Assembly (NCBI GenBank): GCA_947450475.1
Contig: CANFVK010000011.1
Coordinates: 1-34,372, forward strand
Length of the DNA stretch: 34,372 nucleotides
Direction of reading: 5' to 3'
Source of the DNA: Bacteriovoracaceae bacterium
Lineage (GTDB): Bacteria; Bdellovibrionota; Bacteriovoracia; Bacteriovoracales; Bacteriovoracaceae
In this document: in pieces, positions 7,770-16,027 of the stretch
Layout: each line of letters opens with the position of its first letter
How positions within the stretch are numbered: the stretch's first letter is position 1
The notes under the pieces: model-generated
What the model was told of the DNA's origin: nothing
Database searches by the model: none
The model's input: only the letters and a program-made list of their open reading frames with translations
Translations under genes and position numbers: made by a program

Positions 7770-8654
7770 TTAAAAGGTCAAAGAATTCGATATATTTTGT
7801 TTGAGATTCTCAGAAGTAAGCATTTTCGGCGCCTTATATTCAATTGTATGTAGCGGTTTTAGGTTTATTGAAATATTTTGACCTTGCCAACCAATTGACC
7901 GATAAACAAAAGTATTTAAGAAAGGAGAGGATTTCTCTCTTAGACTAGCTAAGTAACTTTTCGTTAATAATTTATAACTCTCTTGGACTTTTATATAATA
8001 GGAAAAATTGCCCGGATCGATATTATCATCATCTAATAGATTTTTTAATTTGTTGGGACCTAAATTGTAAGCAGTTGTTGCTAATTTATAGTTAAGCCTA
8101 AAATTTTGTAAAAGTTTTTTTAAGTAAAAAATACCAATTTCAATATTTATATTAGGTTGGTGCAAATTTATTTTTATTTGATTTTCATTGATTTTTTTTC
8201 GCATTAATAAAAATAAATGCTCCGCGGTGTCGGATCTGATTTGCATGAGACCGTGAGCATTTTTAGAGCTAAGAGCATCAGGGTCAAAACCACTCTCAAC
8301 CATCATAACTGAAATAATCCAAAAAGGATCAATTTGGTAATCAACTGAAACACCTAAAGTGAATGGAAGAAAGTCCTTTAAATTCTTCTTTGAGACTTCA
8401 TCAAGAGAATTCAAGATAATTTGTTCAAATTCGGACTTGGAAAATTCATCCGCTCGTTTAATATCAATTTGAGGATCAAATGCGGCATGAATACCATCGT
8501 AGCAATAATAATTTTTCACTCGGTCTGGTAAAGGTCCAAAAGGAATTTTGCCAACAGAAACTAGGTTATTTAGACGAAATTGTGTGATAAATTCCGATGT
8601 TTTCCAAGAAAATCCAAAAAGAGCTAATATTAAAAGCGAAATAACAAAATTCAT
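7770..8654 (-). CDS. Lytic transglycosylase, SLT domain, exported
   Basis: This predicted periplasmic muramidase cleaves the MurNAc-GlcNAc bond of peptidoglycan with formation of a 1,6-anhydro end. The SLT (GH23) domain shows VESGFDPDALSSKNAHGLMQ near residues 123-142, with the catalytic Glu in VESGF, and the later TTAYNLGPNKLKNLL block. The N-terminus MNFVISLLILALFGFSWKTS looks like an uncleaved anchor or signal peptide. I choose the ATG at 8654 because AAGGA lies 6 bases upstream; two upstream codons (TTG, CTG) in frame overlap that site. About 95 residues between the anchor and the SLT domain are not recognised. It is the first gene of the minus-strand run, divergent from the thioredoxin-domain gene at 8823. 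Confidence 0.88.
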   Translation of the reverse strand: MNFVISLLILALFGFSWKTSEFITQFRLNNLVSVGKIPFGPLPDRVKNYYCYDGIHAAFDPQIDIKRADEFSKSEFEQIILNSLDEVSKKNLKDFLPFTLGVSVDYQIDPFWIISVMMVESGFDPDALSSKNAHGLMQIRSDTAEHLFLLMRKKINENQIKINLHQPNINIEIGIFYLKKLLQNFRLNYKLATTAYNLGPNKLKNLLDDDNIDPGNFSYYIKVQESYKLLTKSYLASLREKSSPFLNTFVYRSIGWQGQNISINLKPLHTIEYKAPKMLTSENLKQNISNSLTF

Positions 8655-8822
8655 CAGCAATCCTTAGCCTCTCGCTTCTGTCGAGTCTAGACTTATTAAG
8701 CCAATATAAAAAAATTTCATGATTTCTAAAATAAAAAATGATAATAATATCTTCACTTTATCCTAAAATATTGATTTTCATGCAACATTAATTTAGGAAT
8801 TCAATTAACAAAGGTCTCATCG

Positions 8823-10907
8823 ATGAATAGCAATGAATTAAGTTATAACCGTCTTAAAAATGAGAAATCACTCTATCTAAAGCAACACAAAGATAATCCC
8901 ATACATTGGTGGGCATATGGACCTGAGGCTTTGGAAATGGCCAGAAAAACTGATAAACCCATTTTTCTTTCAATTGGTTACTCTTCATGTCATTGGTGCC
9001 ATGTGATGGCCCATGATTCTTTTTCTAACAAAGAAATATCAGATTACTTAAATACTAACTTTATAAATATAAAAATAGATAAAGAGGAGTTTCCAGATAT
9101 CGACAACTATTTTCAAAAGTCAGCTCAATTTTTTAATTGTAATGGAGGGTGGCCTCTATCTGCTTTTACGATGCCGGACTTAAAACCATACTATGTAGGA
9201 ACATTTTTTCCATCAGTTTCAAATAAAAATAGCGTTGGTTTTTTTGAACTAATAAAGGAACTAAAGAGAGCCTATTCAAATGAAAAAATGCAAGTTGAAG
9301 CAAACGCAAATCAAGTCTTCGAATCAATAAAAAATAATAATCTCAATAGAGATAAAATTCAGTTTGATGGGCACTTTCCTCACCCGAATGGGATACTTGA
9401 AGCAATAAAAGATTTTCAAGACTTGGAAAATGGTGGCTATGGTAACGCACCAAAATTTCCACATTTCCCTTTTCTTGAATGGTCAGTAGAACAAATGCTT
9501 GAGGGAATGGTTACAAAGGAAAATGGAGAATTTATAATAAAAACCTCAGAAAAACTGCTGATGGGTGGAATCAATGATCATGCTCGAGGTGGAATTCATC
9601 GATATTCTACTGATGAAAAATGGCTAGTACCTCATTTTGAAAAGATGCTTTACGACCAAGCTGGATATCTTCGATTTTTAGCTAAACTTAGCCTAATTCA
9701 TCCATCACCTCTGGTTTATGACACAATTATAAACACCTTGAACTACTTAGAAGATGAGATGTTATCTGAAGATGAAGAATCTTTAAATTTGAAATATTTC
9801 TTTTCTGCTCAAGATGCAGATAGTGAAGGCGTTGAAGGTTTATTTTTTACATTTAGTGAAGCCGAGTTTGAAGATCTCATAAATAAATATGATGATGAAA
9901 AAGAAACCCTTGGTAGTCAAATTGAAATTTTAAAAAAATGGTTTCAAATTTCAAAAAATGGAAATTTTGAAAATGGATTAAATGTCATTTCATTAAATTC
10001 TGAATTTAAACAAGATTTTTACCTTCAGGATAATTGGGACTTGGTAAGAAGTACTCGGAGGGCAATCATTAATGAAAGAAAAAATAGAATACCTCCAGTA
10101 ACTGACAACAAAGGAGTAGCTAGTTGGAATTTTATGATGACTTCAGCACTAGTGGATGTCATCCAATATACACAAATAGATGTCATCCGAAAGATTGCAA
10201 CGAATCTTTTAAATAAAGTTTTTGAAGGAATATTTAAATCTTTTTTAATTTCAGATTCAAATGGAATGAAACTTCGTCACTCAACAACAATGGAATTTTC
10301 ACATCCATACCTTGAAGATTTTGTAACATTTGCTGAAAGCCAATTAAGGCTTTATGAAATTTCATCTAATCCACTATTTAAACAAAATTTCAAAGATTCA
10401 ATCGATTTTATTTTCAGGGAATTTGTTGTTGGAGATAAAATGTTAACGAGGGCAAAACTATCACAAGATTTTGATATATATCCCAACCAAGAATACACCT
10501 ACTTTGATAGTTCATTCAAATCCCCCGTTGGAACATTTATTTCACTAGCCAGAAGAGCAGCAGTTCTTTTTTCGGATAGAAAATATATAGATAGCATTTC
10601 TGAACTCAAAGAGAGCGCTACCCATACGATCCTAAGAATAAACCCTATAACTTCAGGTGAAATGCTTCGTGGATTGATCTACCCAGACGAAGCTTATAGA
10701 GTTTTAAAAATACCGAAATCTTGGGTTCTAGAAGATAACTTTTTGAAACTAATCCCTTATTTTCTGCCAAGATTTGTTTTTGACTATCATGAAGATATAG
10801 ATGTTTGGGAAATTTGTACAATCAACTCTTGCGAATTAAAAGGATTTGGTTTAACAGAGTTTATCAACACCATATCACCGAGCAATAATCATAAAGGAAA
10901 TGAATGA
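8823..10907 (+). CDS. YyaL/SSP411-type thioredoxin-domain protein (DUF255)
   Basis: This 694-residue protein has the two-part layout of the YyaL/spermatogenesis-associated protein 20 family. An N-terminal thioredoxin-like domain (about 1-170) is followed by an alpha/alpha-barrel region resembling N-acylglucosamine 2-epimerases. The opening NRLKNEKSLYLKQHKDNPIH, then WW, is diagnostic. The CHWC motif is at residues 56-59 (SSCHWCHVMAHDSF). GGWPLSAFTMPDLKPYYVGT follows, and later GGIHRYSTDEKWLVPHFEKM, then LYDQA. The biochemical role of the family is not established to my knowledge. The ATG has AAAGG 8 bases upstream. The 160-base divergent region before it holds no promoter I trust. Its TGA overlaps the next gene's ATG. 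Confidence 0.93.
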   Translation: MNSNELSYNRLKNEKSLYLKQHKDNPIHWWAYGPEALEMARKTDKPIFLSIGYSSCHWCHVMAHDSFSNKEISDYLNTNFINIKIDKEEFPDIDNYFQKSAQFFNCNGGWPLSAFTMPDLKPYYVGTFFPSVSNKNSVGFFELIKELKRAYSNEKMQVEANANQVFESIKNNNLNRDKIQFDGHFPHPNGILEAIKDFQDLENGGYGNAPKFPHFPFLEWSVEQMLEGMVTKENGEFIIKTSEKLLMGGINDHARGGIHRYSTDEKWLVPHFEKMLYDQAGYLRFLAKLSLIHPSPLVYDTIINTLNYLEDEMLSEDEESLNLKYFFSAQDADSEGVEGLFFTFSEAEFEDLINKYDDEKETLGSQIEILKKWFQISKNGNFENGLNVISLNSEFKQDFYLQDNWDLVRSTRRAIINERKNRIPPVTDNKGVASWNFMMTSALVDVIQYTQIDVIRKIATNLLNKVFEGIFKSFLISDSNGMKLRHSTTMEFSHPYLEDFVTFAESQLRLYEISSNPLFKQNFKDSIDFIFREFVVGDKMLTRAKLSQDFDIYPNQEYTYFDSSFKSPVGTFISLARRAAVLFSDRKYIDSISELKESATHTILRINPITSGEMLRGLIYPDEAYRVLKIPKSWVLEDNFLKLIPYFLPRFVFDYHEDIDVWEICTINSCELKGFGLTEFINTISPSNNHKGNE

Positions 10908-11833
10908 ACACTTTATATCTTAAAGGATTAACAATTATTGACTTATCTCACCGACTGCCTGGACCATTGTGTGGAAAAATTTTGTCAGATTTAGGGGCAA
11001 ATGTAATCAAAATTGAAGATCACATTTTTCAAGATCCATTTTCATCTGGACTATTTGCAAAGTTTGATTCAAGCTTCATTTCTTGGTATGAAAATTTAAA
11101 CAACGGAAAGACTATTGAAAAATATGATTTTAATTCACCCGATGACCAACTCGTAATTCGCAATAAAATACTAAATGCAGATGCTGTAATAATGGGATTA
11201 CCATTAAAAACCAGAGAGAAATTGGGAATTACCAATACTGATCTTATGCTCAACAAGGCAATGGTTGTTCTAGAGCTATTATCTACTGAATTAGAACAAA
11301 AATCCATGCACGATCTAAATGTTTTAGCCATAACCGGCTTACTCACTCAATATGTAGCCGATCATAGTGAAAAAATACTGGCTCCACCTTTTTTACCTAT
11401 CGCTGGAATAACTTTCGGTCATAAAGGAGCAACCGATTTGCTAGCTGGATATATAAACAGTACAAAAAATCAAAAAACAGAATTCGTAAAAACATATCTG
11501 GATCAAACGACTGAAGAATTATTAGGAATTTTTTGGCCAAAAGTAGATCGCCTAAAAAAGAGAACTAAATTTCTTCATAATGGTTTATATCCTTGTTATT
11601 GTTTATATCAAACCAAAGATCAAAACTATGTCGCTCTCGCGGCAGTTGAAGAAAAATTTTGGCTAAGATTTTGTAAAGTATTTAACTTAGAAACAAAACT
11701 AGAACGCTTCCATAATCAAGATAAAACGCTTTTCGAATTAGTCTCCCAAAAAATTCAAAGCTACAATTTAGATGAAATAGAAGAACTTATTAAAAATGAA
11801 GATATTTGCTTATCAAGCATAAAAAAAATCTAG
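10904..11833 (+). CDS. Short family III CoA-transferase (CaiB/BaiF-like)
   Basis: This predicted CoA-transferase or acyl-CoA racemase is of family III, which also contains alpha-methylacyl-CoA racemase and formyl-CoA transferase. The opening LKGLTIIDLSHRLPGPLCGK and LSDLGANVIKIED (residues 28-40) are typical. The block GITFGHKGATDLLAGY contains Asp178, the likely nucleophile. NGLYPCYCLYQTKDQNYVAL and AAVEEKFW match the family's small domain. At 309 residues it is short (family usually about 360-400), with the shortening between the N-terminal Rossmann part and the catalytic block and at the C-terminus, so activity is not certain. It overlaps the DUF255 gene by four bases, a coupling that suggests a joint function not apparent from the families. 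Confidence 0.85.
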   Translation: MNTLYLKGLTIIDLSHRLPGPLCGKILSDLGANVIKIEDHIFQDPFSSGLFAKFDSSFISWYENLNNGKTIEKYDFNSPDDQLVIRNKILNADAVIMGLPLKTREKLGITNTDLMLNKAMVVLELLSTELEQKSMHDLNVLAITGLLTQYVADHSEKILAPPFLPIAGITFGHKGATDLLAGYINSTKNQKTEFVKTYLDQTTEELLGIFWPKVDRLKKRTKFLHNGLYPCYCLYQTKDQNYVALAAVEEKFWLRFCKVFNLETKLERFHNQDKTLFELVSQKIQSYNLDEIEELIKNEDICLSSIKKI

Positions 11834-11959
11834 GCCAAGATTGACCAGGTGCAGAATTTATAAAGTACTGTTATTTTGATCATTTTTTAAATAAAAACGT
11901 CCTGTAAATGTTACAGATAGAAATTTAGTACATTGACAAAGGTTTACTTAACTGAGAAA

Positions 11960-12070
11960 AACCCGTCATTAGTGAATGAAAATTCAATTTGGGGCGCCAA
12001 CCCCAAAATCCTCCGAAAGGATAGTGTTTGTTGTTGTGTGAAGGGCCCGCAAGTAATTGCGGGCTTTTTA
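11960..12070 (+). ncRNA. Hairpin-rich small RNA candidate or structured 3' UTR
   Basis: Four hairpins stand almost back to back: GAAT-GAAA-ATTC (11974-11985), TTTGGGG/CCCCAAA (11988-12007), ATCCT/AGGAT (12008-12022), and the terminator GCCCGCAA/TTGCGGGC (12045-12064). The segment lies between convergent genes and is more structured than a simple terminator region. A TTGACA occurs at 11933-11938, but no -10 box stands at a workable distance, so it may instead be a processed 3' UTR of the CoA-transferase transcript. Confidence 0.45.
12045..12069 (+). terminator. Strong intrinsic terminator
   Basis: GCCCGCAA (12045-12052), loop GTAA, TTGCGGGC (12057-12064), then TTTTT. The stem is a perfect 8 bp and the U-tract is on the plus-strand side only, so it ends transcription coming from the CoA-transferase gene or from the small RNA candidate. 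Confidence 0.9.
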
Positions 12071-12081
12071 TTAAAATTTAA

Positions 12082-12690
12082 TTAATACTTTGTCGCTATT
12101 ATTTTCAACATATCACATTTTAATCTTTCGGCACCAGAGTCTACACAAAACTCTTGGTCATTGGAAATCGCAAAGTACAAAATATTGAATCCTACTGCAA
12201 TCAACTCTTGTTCAACTTCTTGGGCCGTTTTGATAATTTTGTTTGGTATATTAATCAAACAATTAGTAGGCTGAATCATGAGTTCAGCTGCAAAAAAGCC
12301 ATCCACGGCCAGAGAATTAAAAATATTTTTCAATCCCAAAGCTCTTTCATTCTCTGAACCAAGGCAATGAAAACAGTGAGAATCAAAAACTAGATCAAAA
12401 ACATTATTTTTAAAAAATGCTTCGTCAGTTAATGAAATCTTTGAATAATTAATTATCGAATTTCGGGGAGTTTGAGCTATTGCCACTTCCGAAAAATCTA
12501 TGGCCGTAACATGAGCGTCTAAATTAACCACATCTTCAAAAATTGAAAAATTTCCACATCCTAAATCTAGAACCTTTATATAACGAGATGGAAGTTTAGC
12601 CTGTACATTTTGAATAAAAAATTCAATCAAACTAGGAGAATATTGCTGATTGGGATTAAGCCTATAATGATGATCAAACAATTTTTTCAT
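12082..12690 (-). CDS. Class I SAM-dependent methyltransferase
   Basis: This predicted soluble methyltransferase has 202 residues. Motif I, VLDLGCGNFS, is at residues 40-49. The acidic residue after strand 2 is in HVTAIDFSEVAI (60-71), and NVFDLVFDSHCFHCLG at about 95-110 fits the post-II/motif IV region. The C-terminal part carries an EVEQELIAVGFNILYF segment typical of the fold. The substrate cannot be told. It lies 8 bases after the stop of the YiiX-like gene on the same strand, so the two are likely one transcript. Confidence 0.85.
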   Translation of the reverse strand: MKKLFDHHYRLNPNQQYSPSLIEFFIQNVQAKLPSRYIKVLDLGCGNFSIFEDVVNLDAHVTAIDFSEVAIAQTPRNSIINYSKISLTDEAFFKNNVFDLVFDSHCFHCLGSENERALGLKNIFNSLAVDGFFAAELMIQPTNCLINIPNKIIKTAQEVEQELIAVGFNILYFAISNDQEFCVDSGAERLKCDMLKIIATKY

Positions 12691-12698
12691 TTTCTGAA

Positions 12699-13316
12699 TT
12701 AAATAGTTCCAATTAATATAAAACGATCATCTCTAGAAAAAGAAGCTGGTGAATTTCCCAACTCGCCTTCAGGAATATCTCCGTTAAAATATTTAAACCA
12801 ATAATCATAATTTTTTGTGTAAGTTAACGGATATGGGATGGTTGGGCTCTTTAAAAAATGATCTAAAAACTTTGCAATAAATTCGGAACAGTAAAGTAGC
12901 TCTCTTCCTTTATCATCAACATTATTCCAAATATATTTTGAATCAAAAAGAAGTCCTTTAAAGCGAAGGTTGAATATTTCTAACATATTTTTTTCGAGAT
13001 TTTGAAAATCTAAATCTGTCATGGCAATAAAATCTTTGGGACGGTAAACTGAAATGTTAGTTCCCGGAGTTTTATTTTTTGTAAACTCTTCTAAGGAATA
13101 AAGTGCTACAGAGCCAAGAGACTGGCCTATCATTAATCGATTTTTTTCATCTCTTATTACTATGCCAGAATGAGAAAAAAAAGAATTAGTCTCAGACTCA
13201 ATAACTTTGCATTCATAGCAATTAAAACTAATTAAAAGTACATCTCCACTCCTAACGACCAGCGCGTACAGATTAAAAGATAAAATTAAAAACATAAATA
13301 AAAAACATGATTTCAT
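12699..13316 (-). CDS. YiiX/YebB-like NlpC/P60-superfamily cysteine hydrolase, exported
   Basis: This 205-residue protein begins with a signal peptide (MKSCFLFMFLILSFNLYALV). The mature part opens VVRSGDVLLISF, as in the YiiX/permuted papain-fold group (DUF830/C92). The likely catalytic pair is His49 in FFSHSGIVI and Cys143 in LYCSEFIAKF. Members are cysteine hydrolases acting on peptide, amide or ester bonds; the periplasmic substrate here is unknown. It is the first gene of a pair with the methyltransferase. The 156-base region shared with the divergent gene at 13473 has a clear promoter only for the plus strand. Confidence 0.82.
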   Translation of the reverse strand: MKSCFLFMFLILSFNLYALVVRSGDVLLISFNCYECKVIESETNSFFSHSGIVIRDEKNRLMIGQSLGSVALYSLEEFTKNKTPGTNISVYRPKDFIAMTDLDFQNLEKNMLEIFNLRFKGLLFDSKYIWNNVDDKGRELLYCSEFIAKFLDHFLKSPTIPYPLTYTKNYDYWFKYFNGDIPEGELGNSPASFSRDDRFILIGTI

Positions 13317-13389
13317 TTTGAAGTAAATAACATAGATAAGTTGATACTGCCTCTAAAATATGTCGATTCATAACAAAAATTCATGATCT

Positions 13390-13417
13390 TTAACATATCA
13401 ATTTTTAATGATATAAT
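13390..13417 (+). promoter_or_regulatory. Sigma70-type promoter for the gene at 13473
   Basis: TTAACA (13390-13395), 16-base spacer, TATAAT (13412-13417). Predicted start near 13424 gives a leader of about 50 bases. Confidence 0.6.
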
Positions 13418-13472
13418 AAAAATACTCTGATACTAATCATATACATTTTCAATGGGTCCTTATAATTAACTT

Positions 13473-15377
13473 ATGAATTTGCCTTGGAAACATTTACGAA
13501 TTATTTTTTTTTCGCTTTCGATGGTTTTGTCAAATGTGTCTTTGGCACAAGTCGACAAAAGTTTAGATGACCAAAAAGCAGATTGCGCTAAAAACTCTGC
13601 AACCCAATGGTCTAACTCGCTCAACAGATGTGTGGGAAAAGCGGAAGATCGTCAAACACGTCACGATGTAATTGACTGTAATAAATTGGCAGATCTTGAA
13701 GCTAGAAAAAATTGTCAGCTTAATATTGCATCTCAAAAATCTGGTATTTCCGGAAACCCTGAAGAGGCGTTTTCAAAAACATCCGGTCTCCAATCTCGCT
13801 CTTTGATGGTCAATGGAGCTTATACCGTCATAAGTGCAATTTCCTATTTTGGACAAGACAAAGCAAAAAGTAGCTGTATGTGTAAATCCATTTTTGGGGT
13901 AACTTCACTTGGTGGAGTAGTGACTGACATCTTAATGAAAACCAAAACCAAGAGTAAGCTAAAAGAACTTCAAGATAAATATAAACTTGAGGCAAAAGAT
14001 ACTCCATTTCAGGCACAAAAAAAAGCGCTTGAATACTTGAAAGAAGAACAACAATTAGTAAAAGAAATTGCTGGAATGGAAAAACAACGACAAATGCTCT
14101 TAATTCTTGGATATGGTGCTGCAGCGGCTACTGCTGGTTATGAAGCCTTTGTTAATACCTCATGTTGGGAAGATAAAGCTTCTACAAGCGCCTCACCAGC
14201 AACACCTTCAACAACAGCTGTACCGGCTATTCCTGCTGTAGGGGTTGAAGCGACAGCTCCGGCCGATGCTCCAGTTGCAGGTATAGGTTCATATGCTTCA
14301 AAATTTGGAAGTCTTTTAAGTAATCCTCCTGGGATTATGGTTCTGGCCGGAATAGGTGCCATCAATTCTGCAATGCTTTATTCAGCTGCTGGAGATCAAG
14401 AAAAAGAGTGTGATGACAATATTAAAAAGATTGATTTACTCATAACAGCTTTTACCGATTCATTTTTAAATTATTGCCCCAATGGTAGAGAAACTCTAAG
14501 TGATCCCAATTGTTATTGCTATCTAGATAGTGGAAAGGAAAACCCAAATAGAACTAATTCTCAAACTTGTATAGATTTATGGGCCAAAAATAATTATCGT
14601 CTTTCTGCTATCGCAGACAATTACAATGGAATTGCAAAAAATGTTGATCCACTAGGATGCGTTAATAAAAATGGCAAATTTGATGCAAAATGCGATTGTA
14701 AAAAATTTATTGATTCTAAAGGTCAGAATTCATGTATGAAATCTATTTCTATTAAGACAAATGGAAATGAACTTGGTCTTGGATACTTAAATAACTCTGG
14801 TTTTGATAATGTAACAAAAGCACTCGTCAATCAAGCACAAGGCAAGGGAATTCTTTCAAATATTTCTGTTGGAAAATTGGCTTCTGCAATCGCGAAACAA
14901 GGCTTAATGAATTCACAAATTTTTCAAAAAATCTCCAACGATCCTAGCAAAGCAATGTTTACTAATCCCAATGACAGAAATGCCATGCTCAAGGCTCAAA
15001 AAGCTCTTTTCAACAAAGATCTCATGGCAAAAGCTAACTCTGCCTTTGGAGGAAAAAACGCTGCCTATGGAAGTATTGACAGACCTCTCGACGCCAAACT
15101 TAACGATTTAGTCAAAGCTGCTGAAAATCAAGCAGGTCTAGATCTCACTGGTACAGGAGTCGGACTACATAATAAAAAATTGAAAAAAAATGAAGCCTTT
15201 AATTTTAATGTAGCTTCAGATAGCGCTAACGCTAACCACACACAAGATTTTCCTGAAATGAAAAAAAATTATAATTATAAAAATAGCGATATTTCAACTA
15301 AGCCAGATGCTAGTATTTTTGAAATTATTTCCAATCGATATCTCTTATCGGGACTTAGGAAATTATTTGACAACTAA
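13473..15377 (+). CDS. Large exported protein of unknown function
   Basis: I do not recognise this 634-residue protein. A signal peptide is clear (cleavage after SNVSLA, about residue 25). The mature protein has many cysteines, in clusters near 38-90, 128-136 (SSCMCKSIFG), 345-370 (CYCYLDSG and NRTNSQTC) and 397-420 (CVNKNGKFDAKCDCKKF), suggesting disulphides in the periplasm or outside. Two hydrophobic stretches (LILGYGAAAATAGY; GIMVLAGIGAINSAML) flank an Ala/Pro/Thr-rich linker. The C-terminus ends with SIFEIISNRYLLSG, a motif shared with the exported protein encoded at 16028. A sigma70-type promoter lies at 13390-13417. The stop overlaps the convergent thioesterase stop. The ATG lacks a good Shine-Dalgarno. 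Confidence 0.8.
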   Translation: MNLPWKHLRIIFFSLSMVLSNVSLAQVDKSLDDQKADCAKNSATQWSNSLNRCVGKAEDRQTRHDVIDCNKLADLEARKNCQLNIASQKSGISGNPEEAFSKTSGLQSRSLMVNGAYTVISAISYFGQDKAKSSCMCKSIFGVTSLGGVVTDILMKTKTKSKLKELQDKYKLEAKDTPFQAQKKALEYLKEEQQLVKEIAGMEKQRQMLLILGYGAAAATAGYEAFVNTSCWEDKASTSASPATPSTTAVPAIPAVGVEATAPADAPVAGIGSYASKFGSLLSNPPGIMVLAGIGAINSAMLYSAAGDQEKECDDNIKKIDLLITAFTDSFLNYCPNGRETLSDPNCYCYLDSGKENPNRTNSQTCIDLWAKNNYRLSAIADNYNGIAKNVDPLGCVNKNGKFDAKCDCKKFIDSKGQNSCMKSISIKTNGNELGLGYLNNSGFDNVTKALVNQAQGKGILSNISVGKLASAIAKQGLMNSQIFQKISNDPSKAMFTNPNDRNAMLKAQKALFNKDLMAKANSAFGGKNAAYGSIDRPLDAKLNDLVKAAENQAGLDLTGTGVGLHNKKLKKNEAFNFNVASDSANANHTQDFPEMKKNYNYKNSDISTKPDASIFEIISNRYLLSGLRKLFDN

Positions 15378-15802
15378 GGCTCAATGAATTCTTTTAATCC
15401 CAAAGCATCTAACCACTCTTTGGTCGGAGAAATGAGTTTTCTGGCATTGAGGTCCATTAGACCAACACAGAGGGAAAGTGTCGCGGCGGTCTTACCATTT
15501 TCTTTTAACATTTTCTGATCAAGAACCATAACATATTTATTTCTCAACTCTGCTCGAGCTTGAGAGACAATGGTAATACTCTCACGATTCATCAACTCGC
15601 TTTTAAAAGTTAAATTCAAATCTAATAATACCGGGCCGATTTTGGAGTCCATTATTTGCTTGAGACCTAGACCATTTTTAGTAATGAAGTCCCATCTTGC
15701 CTCTTCAAATAGTGTTAGATAAACGGCATTGTTGACATGGCCAAAAGTATCTAGGTGTTGTTCGAGTATCACTTTTTGGTATTCGTATACAGGGTTAGTC
15801 AT
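15374..15802 (-). CDS. Acyl-CoA thioesterase, 4HBT hotdog family
   Basis: This predicted single-hotdog thioesterase hydrolyses acyl-CoA or a related thioester. The diagnostic block LDTFGHVNNAVYLTLFEEAR, then W, carries the likely catalytic Asp18 and the conserved His22 and Asn residues of YbgC/4HBT enzymes. I start it at the ATG at 15802, which gives 142 residues, the family's usual size, and has AGGA 9 bases upstream. An in-frame ATG at 15889 would add 29 residues of unlikely sequence and has no ribosome site. It lies alone on the minus strand between two exported-protein genes, tail to tail with the first. Chain-length preference cannot be read from sequence. Confidence 0.87.
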   Translation of the reverse strand: MTNPVYEYQKVILEQHLDTFGHVNNAVYLTLFEEARWDFITKNGLGLKQIMDSKIGPVLLDLNLTFKSELMNRESITIVSQARAELRNKYVMVLDQKMLKENGKTAATLSLCVGLMDLNARKLISPTKEWLDALGLKEFIEP

Positions 15803-15983
15803 TCTTATTTGTCCTAATGATGTAAAAAAGCCAAAAATAATTGGCAATCTATGGGAGCAAAATTTAACAAATTTGTTTCCAAGAGTCATCTAGGGAAACA
15901 ATAAATCCAAGCTCTTATTTTAAAAGGTTACAATTGCAAGTCTTTACTTCAAGAAAAGCCAATAATGTACCGATAAGTAGAAG

Positions 15984-15989
15984 TATAAT
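15984..15989 (+). promoter_or_regulatory. -10 box candidate for the gene at 16028
   Basis: A perfect TATAAT stands at 15984-15989 with no good -35 match at 16-18 bases. A start near 15996 would rule out the in-frame TTG at 15989 as initiation codon. Confidence 0.4.
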
Positions 15990-16027
15990 TGGATGTGAAT
16001 CCTATGATTGAAAAGTGGGTTAAACTT

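Noticed and set aside
11933..11938. A perfect TTGACA box upstream of the small RNA candidate.
   Set aside because: No -10 element at 15-19 bases, so I do not call it a promoter.
15803..15889. N-terminal extension of the thioesterase to an upstream ATG.
   Set aside because: No ribosome site, unusual composition, and the shorter form matches family length.
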